From Macrobrachium rosenbergii (Eukaryota > Arthropoda > Malacostraca > Decapoda > Palaemonidae): a stretch of 64,000 bases of DNA. Below, in pieces: positions 55,864 through 64,000 of this stretch. The notes under the pieces are model-generated. The model saw nothing but the letters and a program-made list of their open reading frames with translations, ran no database searches and was not told the origin of the DNA. Both the position numbers and the translations under genes were made by a program. Where the stretch lies: assembly GCF_040412425.1 (NCBI RefSeq), contig NC_089781.1:52689727-52753726 (forward strand), given 5' to 3'. Numbering within the stretch: the stretch's first letter is position 1; each line of letters begins with the position of its first letter.

Positions 55864-57010
55864 TTGTTTAATAAACATGATAAATTCACGAGTATGAATA
55901 AAACTGAGTGCAAGGCTGTTCAAATTAAACTGGTTTCGTACAGTGATCAGTTGAACAGTCTTAATACTGTAATCCAGAAGTCTTTGTATGGAGACGGGAA
56001 AAATGAGGAGGAGTTCTTATTAGAATTGCAGTCTTGTGATGATTACTCAGATAAATTAAATACCTGTTTTGCTGTTTTGCAATTGATGGATTCTAAGCCT
56101 GAGGCCAGGATTCTGAGACCGCAAGAAATCTCTTGAACAGTCCTGTAGTTCCACTTCCGGTTTACGCTAGCACCGAAAGTGAAAATGTTGAAAATTTTCT
56201 TGTTGAGTTTGAATCAGCTGTTTGCCACATATTCTTACACTGAGAGGATAAACTATTACTTCTCAAGCAACAGGTACCAGGCAGAGCCTCAGTTTTGCTC
56301 GAGAATCTTGAAATTTCAAAGCAGACTTATACTGATGCTAAGAAATTGCTTAAAGAAGCACTGGCTTCTCGTTCGCTGCAGAAATTCAATGTAATTAAGC
56401 AATTAAGTAAAATGAAGCTTGAGTACGGTACTGATCCTTTTTCCTATATTGGAAAAATTACTAATGTAACTGAAACTTTTTCTACATTGGAAATCAAAGT
56501 AGATGATATTTTGCAGTATTTCATCTGGCAAGGCATGAATGAGTCCTTTAAAGTTCAGCTGGTAAATGTGACTAATCATGTACGTCCATCACTTGAGGAG
56601 ATAAAGGAAAAATTCTTTGAAGCATCTGAACGTTATATGGACGTCACAAGAAAGTTTAAGGAAAGGGGAGACAAGGAGGAAAATCTTCTACATCACTTGC
56701 ACTTAATGTTAAACATGAGGATAATGAAACTAACAGAATTAGTACTGCTGACATACTTCTCCGAGGAAAAGGTGCACTCTTTGCCAGGAAAACCATGCAA
56801 CAAATAAGTGTATAAAATATAAAGAACCAGAGCAGAAGCTGAGACGCTTAGAAGAACTTAATGGTTGCAAGAAATGTGCTAACACTGGACATACCACTGA
56901 CAAATGCAAGTTTAAATTCTTTAAGAAATGCTATTTTTGTAAGGGTTGGCACTTTTCATTTTTGTGTGATCATCAAGGTGAAAAATCTCATGATGAAAAA
57001 CTACAGGTGA
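55864..57010 (+). pseudogene. gag of BEL-2 with zinc fingers
   Basis: The reading starts MFNKHDKFTSMNKTECKAVQ (the internal Met at 55894 is equally possible). After stops near 56133 and 56240 it gives the capsid core KKLLKEALASRSLQKFNVIK and LQYFIWQGMNESFKVQLVNV, parallel to BEL-1 FVQYFLWNSL. After a frameshift near 56700 come the Cys clusters CTLCQENHATNKC, GCKKCANTGHTTDKC and CYFCKGWHFSFLC, as in BEL-1. The architecture matches BEL-1, although the sequences have diverged well apart. Confidence 0.83.
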
Positions 57011-57059
57011 ATGGGAGAGGTGGCAAGGAAGTAAAAGCAGGTAAATCAAAACACAAGGA

Positions 57060-57735
57060 AACCTCAAGTGATGTGATGATTATAACTAAGGCTTTGCATA
57101 CCTCTGATGGCGCCTCTGTTTTGCCAACTTTTTTTTACCTGTGAAATGTTGAATGGAGCCCTTGTTAGAGGTTTAAAGGACTGTGGCTGTCAGACCAGTT
57201 TTGTAACTGAAAACTTGCATGTGATAATAAGTTGAAAGTGTTAGAAGATAATGTCTCTTTAACAGTCAATGGTTTTAATTCAAGTAAAGTATAAATCCAA
57301 GATAGTTGAATTAAAGTGCAACTTTGATGATAAGGCTTGTGTAATACATGCATTGTGTGTGCCAAGCATAAATATAAATTTGTCATTGCCAGGAATTTCA
57401 GAAGTGGCCAGGGCCTTTGCCAAAAAAGGCTTCAAATTAGCTGATAAATATTTGACTGATGGTAGTGATAAAATAAAGGACATTGACTTGATACTTGGTA
57501 CAAAATGACGCCCATTGTTTATTGGATTTTTCTGTACAATTTGGCAATGATCACCCATCTGTTTATTTGGGATCATCGGCAGGAGTGATGTTAATGGGTA
57601 ATGTCAAGATTATGCAACAGAATCTACCTTATCTTTCAAAGGTTTTTCTTGTTCTCGGTGTTCAGAACATTCATGCTCTGTTGCCGATTATGAGGAAACA
57701 TGTGAGTCAAATGGAAACAAATCCCCGTATTTAAT
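57060..57735 (+). pseudogene. Protease (DUF1758-type) of BEL-2
   Basis: VRGLKDCGCQTSFVTENL is the active-site region with D-C-G where D-T/S-G is expected. VIHALCVPSININLSLPGIS and KGFKLADKYLTDGSDKIKDI follow, then DLILGTK, corresponding to the L-x-L-L-G-x-D close. Frames change near 57230 and 57505. Confidence 0.75.
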
Positions 57736-57739
57736 GGCA

Positions 57740-58998
57740 TAGATGAATACTGCAGTAGTATATTGGATTTGGTAGTTCTGTGGGTGAGCCAAGTGGCTTA
57801 AGTTTGGAATGCGATGTGGAGGTTCAAGCTAACTTCGCTATTCTAAATGAAAAAGGTATGATTGAAGAATCAGAGCTGAGACGTGCAACTGATGAGATGC
57901 TGCGGTCTGTGTATGAGAAATCTGTTGTGAACCAGACCATGAAGATGGAAACTTGATGTCAGATTGTAATGGAAATTTGATTAAGTTTACTCTTAATAAC
58001 GCAAGAGAGCAACGAGGAAGGAAGGCTAGAGATGCCTCTTCTATGGAATGAAAAGAGCTGCCATTTACTTGGACGGAATTTCGACCTTGCAAAGGCAGTA
58101 TTGAGATCCAACACGAGAAAATTACAAAGGAACAAGGCAAATTTGGGACTTATGAATGAAAATTTTAAAGAACAAGAGGATCTTGGAATAATTGAAAGAA
58201 TACCAAATCTAGAAAGGTACATGGATGAGCATCCTGAGTGCAGTTTTTAGCACACATGGGAGTTTTTAGACTGGATCGAAACAACAAAATGCAGAGTTGT
58301 TTTCCTGTCCAATGTTTGTGAACCTAGCAGGTCCAGTGTGATGACGGTCAATCATAATCAGGCTATGTATGCTGGCCATCACTCAATCAGAAGATAACGT
58401 CTGCAATGCTTCATTTGAGATTCGGATCTAAATTACTGATCTTCGATATTAAGAAAGCATTCAATCAAATAGCACTCAGTGAGCTTGATCAGCAGAAGTT
58501 ACTCTTTTTGTGGTATAAGAATGTTAAGAAAGGGGATTTCTCTATAATTGCCTACAAAAATGTTCGTCTTCCCTTTGGACTTCGGTGCAGTCCTACAATT
58601 TTGATGTTGGCTCTTTTCAAAATTTTAGTACTGGATAGCAAGAATGATAATCCTAGACTAGAATGCAAAATGGATTATGTATCAGCTATTCTGTATGGAC
58701 AATGGTGGATTTACTTGTGAATCATCCGAAACCTTGAATTGGATGTATGAGATTTTACAGGATATTTTTGGTCCTACTAAAAATTGAACTACAGCAGATG
58801 TTTTCTAATGATTCTACACTACAAGATAAAATTGATGGAGAAAATATGCAATCGGATGTAGGATGCAAGAAATCTGAGATGGAGGTGAAATTACTTGGGA
58901 TGATCTGGAATCGTAGGAGTGATACAATTTCAACCAGGAAATTGTGCCTTGATGAAAAGGCTACTACAAGAGGAAATTTTGCGATCCATTGCATCTAA
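57740..58998 (+). pseudogene. Reverse transcriptase of BEL-2
   Basis: The pre-RT region reads LPLLWNEKSCHLLGRNFDLA and RVVFLSNVCEPSRSSVM. RT motifs are KLLIFDIKKAFNQIAL, LLFLWYKNVKKGDFSIIAYK and VRLPFGLRCSPTILML. The active site, after a one-base shift near 58690, is LYMDNGGFTCESSETL, so the tetrad is Y-M-D-N. LLGMIWNRRSDTISTRKL is the post-RT strand. The same M-D-N occurs in BEL-1. Confidence 0.84.
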
Positions 58999-59700
58999 TT
59001 ATGATGTTTTCAACATAAATGGTCCTCTTCTTAACACAGCTAGACTTTTTATGCAGGACTTGCAATGTGAGAGAACGCTCGGATGGGATGCACAACTTAG
59101 AGACTTTCAACAAAAGAAATGGAGAAATATTGCAAACCAAGTAAATTCTGCTCCTGTTTTTGAGCTTCAGAGATGTGTTGGTGAAAGGACAGATGAATAT
59201 AAACTTGAGGCTTATGTTGATGCTAGCAAAAAGAGTTTATGGAGTTGTTGTATATGTATGCAATATGAGAAGTGGTGAAAGAAGCTTTGTATTGAAGGAA
59301 AAACAGACTCATTGGATCCCAATTGCATGAAAAGTCCATTCCTTCACTCGAATTACAGGCTATATGTTTGGGTACAGAGGTTTTGTTGGATACCTATAAT
59401 GAACTGAGTGGCACAAAGTGCCTGGTGCCCATCAAAATAGTTGACTTGGGGCTATTCTCAGATAGTTTTGTTGCCCTGCCGTGGCTTAAGTCCTTTTCTC
59501 ATAAGTTTGATAAAATGCAGAAAGGTCAGTGTTCGTAATGAACAAACTGAATCATATAACAAAGCTATGTGAGGGGAGAAGTGTTGGATTCTCATTCGTG
59601 AGTGGAATGGACAACCCAGCTGACAAAATTACACGATGTCTGTCATTCAAAAGCTTAATGAAGTCTAATTATCATAAGGGTCCCAATATACGTGATCTCG
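58919..59700 (+). pseudogene. RNase H region of BEL-2
   Basis: LEAYVDASKKSLWSCCI (Asp), IPSLELQAICLGTEVLLDTY (Glu), LGLFSDSFVALPWLKSF (Asp, weak) and FVSGMDNPADKITRCLS. Three overlapping frames are needed. Confidence 0.8.
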
Positions 59701-60055
59701 ATCAAGCTAGTAAAAGTGACATTTTAGGTTTCAAGGTACCAATGGTCGAGAATTTAGAAACCATTGAGGCATATAGTGCATCAACCAATATAAAAGAAAG
59801 CCAAACTGTAAAACTAGAGCACTTAATACCTCTAGATAGATATTCAAATATGGATAAGTTGATATCTATACTTGCAAAAGTTCTGGAATGCTGGGATCGA
59901 TGGAAAGGGTTTATAAACAAGTCACATGGCTTTGATAAGAAGGACCTCCGCTCTAAGGCTTGGACTCAAATCATCTCTAGGGATCAACAAATAAATTTTC
60001 CAGATGTTATTGACTATTTAAGTAGCAACTCTAAAACCAAGATGGCTAGCCTAAT

Positions 60056-61120
60056 TTGATATCACAGTTGAATTTATATCCAGACACTCATAATTTAATA
60101 AGAGTGAATTGTAAATTTAATGAGAAGCGCAGTGTAACCAACCAAACTTATCCTATTCTTTTATCAAGAGAGAGTACTCTAACAAAACTTATTATATTGG
60201 ATGAACATTTGCTTTTGAAACATGCTGGTTGCTATGCCCTTTTGACAGAATTACGCAGGAAATTCTGGATACCAAAATTCTTCTCTACAGTTAAGAGGAT
60301 TCTGAAAGAATGTGTTGTATGCCGGAGATATAACCAAAGACCTGTCAAACTTAATCAGCCTATAGGGAATTTAGATTGAGTCCATCTGATAAACCTTTTG
60401 GTAATGTATATCTTGATTATTGTGGTCCATTTTATGTGAGACAAGGGATAGATAAAGTCAGGTTTGGATCCTTGTTATTTCATGCATCTTCACACGAGCA
60501 GTTAATCTTAAGATCTGTATGGATATGACAGTTGAAGAACTTTTGCGTGCTTTGTCACTGCATTCTTTTGAATGTGGAGTTCCTCAGTTTATAGCAAGTG
60601 ATTTGGGTACGCAAATAGTAGCAGGAGCCAATATTGTTCAGGATTTCCTGAAGGATGCTGAGACTGTTCAGTATTTAACTGATAATAATGTTGAGAAAGT
60701 CCATTTTCAACAGTACTATAAGGGTTGCAGTCATCTTGGAGGATTGGTTGAGAGCGTAGTCAAAATGACCAAGCATATGATACGGAAGTCAATCAGAAAT
60801 AATGTCATTGAATTTAGGGATTTTGAATATCTTGTTTTTCATGCTGTACATTTGATCAATAGAAGGCCTATTGCATTCAAGGAAGCATTAAGAGATTGTT
60901 CTAATAATGTACCAACCCTATACCGCCAGAGGAACTTATTCATGGATATTCATTGGTCTCTTTGAATATTATTCCTGCATTACAAGCTGACCCTGATTCT
61001 GATGAGGATTTTCAGGTTGATTTTGATGTTGTACATAAAATTAAAACATCTTATGAGAAGCTGAAACATGTTAGAACTAACTTGCTGGAAATCTATCATC
61101 GGGAATTCATGAACACTTTA
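60056..61120 (+). pseudogene. Integrase of BEL-2
   Basis: The zinc domain is HAGCYALLTELRRKFWIPKF with CVVCRRYNQ. The catalytic core has NVYLDYCGPFYVRQGIDK (first Asp, its frame lost near 60470), FECGVPQFIASDLGTQIVAG (second Asp), and HLGGLVESVVKMTKHMIRKS (Glu), then LINRRPIAFKEAL. The remainder leads into the C-terminal domain. Confidence 0.85.
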
Positions 61121-61556
61121 ATTAAACAAGCTACTGATAAGAAGGATAGATATGCTCCTGTAAACCATAAACAAATCAGTATCGGCGATATTGTGCTGAT
61201 TAAGGATGATGGATATAAACCTGTTAATTATCCTATGGAATTGTCAAAGAAGTTTTCAAGAATATCAACGGAGAGGTAACTGCTGCAAAAAAATTCTGAA
61301 GGGTAAAACCAATGAAATAACTAAAAGGCATGTTACTTCTTTAATACCACTCTTGAGGAAGGAGTCTGATGAGGATGCTGTAGCATCAGATGATGATGAT
61401 GAGGATGCTGTAGCATCAGATGATGATGATGAGGATGCTGTAGCATCGAAAGAAGAGACTCCAGGCATGGACGTTTCTAGAAAACGTCCACTGAGAAAAG
61501 CTGCTGAGATATCACGGCAAAAATTCAGCATTCTAAACGATGATATTTCGGACTAA
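61120..61556 (+). pseudogene. DUF5641-like C-terminus and acidic tail of BEL-2
   Basis: The reading HKQISIGDIVLIKDDGYKPV, NYPM, then TKRHVTSLIPLL is the BEL C-terminal domain, with a frameshift near 61240. It ends in an acidic low-complexity segment (EDAVASDDDD repeated) and KRPLRKAAEISRQKF, stopping at 61556, 64 bp before the LTR. Confidence 0.78.
61371..61447 (+). repeat. 30-bp in-frame coding tandem repeat
   Basis: GAGGATGCTGTAGCATCAGA followed by TGATGATGAT occurs at 61371-61400 and 61401-61430, with a partial third copy. It encodes EDAVASDDDD units at the polyprotein C-terminus. Confidence 0.9.
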
Positions 61557-61620
61557 TTATATTTTTTATTTGATCAAATTTACATAATCCTTATGTAAAA
61601 TTTTATTTCTTCCCTGGGAG

Positions 61621-62903
61621 TGTTGAAAAATAACACTAAGTTATTTTTTGTTTTCTGTTTTTTTTTTTTTAATATGGTAATTTGGTAAGTTTGTAAATGA
61701 TTGTTTTTATTTTTAACTTGCATTTTAAGTATTTAAATATTTTTTGTTTACATAAAATGATGACAATTCCTTAATAACCTGTTAACAATTAAGATGGTTT
61801 GGGTCGTTGAAGAGATTTGCTGCTCGTTATACATTTCTTACAGAAAGGAGAAGTGGACGGCTTTTAATGAAAATGAATGTATACAGTTCTTAGCCATCTT
61901 CACCAGTGACAACATTGGATTTACTTACTCTTTATCGTCATGGTGAAAAAATAAGTGATCGGTACCATGGATCCGCATCTTACGTTGCCTTCTGCTTGAA
62001 GCCTTATCAAGAGCCAGCACAGCAATTGTGATTTGTTGCATTTACAAACAGCATACACGGACAGTATGGGTTGTGAGGTACGTCATCATTTTTAAAGGTC
62101 ATCTAAATTTTATTATTTATAATCCATAGTTCATTTAATAATGAAAGTCCCTTGCTTTGCTTTTTAGCCCCACAAATAAATATACCCTTGGATAATATTT
62201 ATATAATTTACAATTTTTATGGGATTGCCATATCATAATTTCCCAGTCATAGTTAAGAGATTCATTTTCTGCAGTTACTTTGTGCTGGTTAGATAATTAA
62301 GTGTTGTATCATATTTTGGTATTTTCTCATTTTGCCACTTTTATGTTAATTAGTCGTTTATTTACATTCGTTGTTTTTATTACTTAGGTGGTTATTCCTT
62401 CGGCCTTACTGTAATTTTGGCTTGTTGTATACAAGTAATATACTTAATATGCAAAGTGGACCATTGCCTTTAGGTAATTATTATTTTGGTAGTGTTAAGT
62501 GAAATCCATTATTGATACAATACATATATTTGAATGGCATTCCTGTGTTTAAATAATTTATTAGTGATTTCGATAGTTTAAATTACCATTTGAAGTGTAA
62601 CTGATATTTGGTATTTTATATTTATCTAGGGGTTCTTGAAAATGGTAATTGGAAGTGGAGATGCTTGACCATCGCTTTGACCTCCATTTAAGGTGATCAT
62701 CTTCGACAGCAGCAACAACAGCATTGGTTTTAATTTGAGCAGCAATACATGAAACCATTTTATTATATCTTATTCAATTTCTTAGTTGTTCTTTAATTAA
62801 AGTTTTTAAAGTTTTTAAAGTTCATAATTTTATGAAGGTTTCATTAAAATAAGAAAATTGCTCTTTGTATTAATTTTCTAATTAGGTAGTAAAATTTTCG
62901 AGA
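61621..62903 (+). repeat. 3' LTR of BEL-2
   Basis: 1283 bp, partner of 54556-55823, with small indels such as an extra TTTTTAAAG unit near 62810. Confidence 0.92.
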
Positions 62904-62908
62904 GTCAG

Positions 62909-63119
62909 AGTAGGCTACTGTTTTGTCAATTCTTGTAATTTAACTTTTCATGTTATTTGTATTTACCTGTCCTGTGTCACATTAAGAACAATTGACCTAG
63001 GGTCACCTGTATCCTATTGTATGCCTTTGTGTGACGTCCGCACACTACTTTATAAGCGGCCTGTTTTCCTAATAAACCAGCAGTACATGTCCACCTGCTC
63101 ATTATTTCGCACCTCTTTT
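62909..63119 (+). repeat. 3' LTR of E5, right part
   Basis: Collinear with 49924-50127 of the 5' LTR, including TATAAGCGGCCTG and AATAAACCAGCAG. Followed by ATATT (63120-63124), the E5 target duplication. Confidence 0.87.
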
Positions 63120-63124
63120 ATATT

Positions 63125-63587
63125 ATTGTAATAATTTCATGTAAATTATTTGTAGTTTGAAGTTATTCGTGACTTTAATAGTTTTTTCCTTTGTTTTACC
63201 TAGTCACAAGAAGCTGAATTAGGGTCTTTTTTCCCCCACCATGGGGTTTGTGTGTTTTAGTGGTACCTCGCCCATGGATGCTGTTTTTTTTTTTTTATCT
63301 TTTTCATGTTTTGGTCATTCAACAGCTCAGCTTGTTATCCCGTTCACGCATAAGTTGTAGGAACCTTGTGAGCAAATATGCGAGAGTGCTCAGCTATTTC
63401 ATACTGGGAGGACAGCTTTTAACCACGGCTTCACGTTGGCAGTATCTTTGGGAGAGTTAGACCACGGGCCTGGAGGATTGTTTATAGGACACCTTGGTGC
63501 TTTGCTGAGATCCTTAACCCACGGAAGATTACTCTTCTTGGTCCTGTGTGGTTGGTTATGCTCCCGTGCCTCCCGGAGTTCTCACTG

Positions 63588-63589
<2 letters not shown>
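63125..63589. other. No gene recognised
   Basis: About 460 bp of flank with a T-rich run near 63280. The ORF 63248-63460 has a hydrophobic start but no known motif. Confidence 0.45.
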
Positions 63590-63657
<68 letters not shown>

Positions 63658-63664
63658 TAGATAG
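63590..63664. repeat. (AT)n microsatellite ending in GATA units
   Basis: About 32 AT units then GATAGATAG, directly adjoining the Penelope-like element. Confidence 0.95.
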
Positions 63665-64000
63665 TAGGCAGGAGAGAAGGGCGCAGGAACACATACAGAA
63701 CCAGTACACACATTTATTCGTCTACGCGTTTCTTGACCCGTGGTCACATCATCAGGACATCATCTACAGTTATAAATTAAAAAGGGACATTCAGCATAAA
63801 TACAATACTCCCAACTACAAGCTTGCTAAGTTTCTGGTACCTTTATTGGAGCCGTTGACCCGAAATGAATATACCTTAAGAAACTCCGAAGACTTTAAAA
63901 CGAAGGTCCTCTCACCAGATTCAGATTTGTATATGGTCAGTTTAGATGTTGAATCCCTCTTCACTAACGTTCCTGTGAGGGAGACCATTGATCTTATTTT
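63665..64000 (+). mobile_element. 5' part of a Penelope-like element, cut by window end
   Basis: From about 63800 the + strand reads YNTPNYKLAKFLVPLLEPLT, then SEDFKTKVLSPDSDLYMVSL and DVESLFTNVPVRETIDLI to the edge. S-x-D-V-x-S-L-F-T-N-V-P is the diagnostic first RT motif of Penelope-like elements. This reading is open for about 200 bp. Upstream, 63728-63756 on the minus strand has CCTGATGATGTGACC and AAGAAACGCG, a hammerhead-like core, in the terminal region, as is known for these elements. It abuts an (AT)n tract. Confidence 0.85.

Larger units (their letters stand above)
54556..62903 (+). mobile_element. Complete BEL/Pao retrotransposon BEL-2 (8.35 kb), nested in E5 LTR
   Basis: LTRs, PBS, gag-PR-RT-RH-INT order and 5-bp GTCAG duplications (54551-54555 and 62904-62908). 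It sits in the 3' LTR of E5, 159 bp from its start. Confidence 0.92.
49764..63119 (+). mobile_element. CsRn1-like Ty3/gypsy retrotransposon E5, interrupted by BEL-2
   Basis: Without BEL-2 the element is about 5.0 kb, with LTRs of about 0.37 kb. PBS, PPT and domain order (gag-PR-RT-RH-INT) match E3, and the protein motifs are close to E3, so the two are related families. The left side was inserted against the 600-bp AT microsatellite. Target duplication ATATT. Confidence 0.86.

Overview
The window looks like repeat-dominated nuclear DNA of an invertebrate animal, most likely a decapod crustacean. The grounds are the mix of BEL/Pao, several Ty3/gypsy clades, Penelope-like elements, RNase H-bearing and Tx1-like LINEs, very long (AT)n and (CA)n microsatellites, and a tRNA-derived SINE of a type I associate with decapods. 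The species assignment is inference. I found no convincing host gene: every long ORF that I could identify belongs to a mobile element, and nearly all are broken by stops or frameshifts.

Layout, left to right. 1-3.7 kb: a minus-strand Ty3/gypsy element running off the left edge (pol linker, protease, zinc knuckles, Asn-rich gag, long leader, possible PBS and LTR). 4.3-4.6 kb: microsatellites. 4.6-13.3 kb: a complete minus-strand LTR element with 1.7-kb LTRs whose pol order is protease-integrase-RT-RNase H. This is the inverted order of gmr1-like Ty3/gypsy elements, and its gag has a SCAN-like capsid. A tRNA-derived SINE sits inside its integrase, and it lies within an (AT)n tract. 13.4-13.7 kb: a near-perfect 91-bp-arm palindrome between (AT)n tracts that resembles paired Penelope-like termini. 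15.1-19.4 kb: a minus-strand CsRn1-like Ty3/gypsy element with both LTRs.

20.9-38.7 kb: an old plus-strand Ty3/gypsy element split by three insertions. These are a Tx1-like LINE with an 11-bp target duplication (21.3-25.5 kb), a complete BEL/Pao element with 5-bp duplications inside its RT (26.9-35.0 kb), and a 475-bp G/C-palindromic element flanked by CCGG in its integrase (36.7-37.1 kb). 38.9-45.5 kb: a minus-strand RNase H-bearing LINE of the I/Nimb type, with a 1584-bp TA-flanked inverted-repeat DNA transposon inside its RT. 45.6-46.8 kb: a degraded Penelope-like RT plus GIY-YIG region.

47.2-49.8 kb: a satellite of about 352 bp per unit carrying tRNA-like A and B boxes, which switches orientation in the middle and is bounded by (CA)n/(AT)n and about 600 bp of (AT)n. 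49.8-63.1 kb: a GC-rich plus-strand CsRn1-like element whose 3' LTR is split by a second complete BEL/Pao element (54.6-62.9 kb). 63.6-64.0 kb: the start of another Penelope-like element, entering its RT as the window ends.

The nested insertions give a relative chronology: each insert is younger than its host. The most notable observations are the INT-before-RT element in what appears to be an arthropod, the palindromic Penelope-like termini with hammerhead-like cores, the YMDN-type RT active site shared by both BEL elements, the tRNA-like inverted satellite, and the CCGG-flanked palindromic insert.
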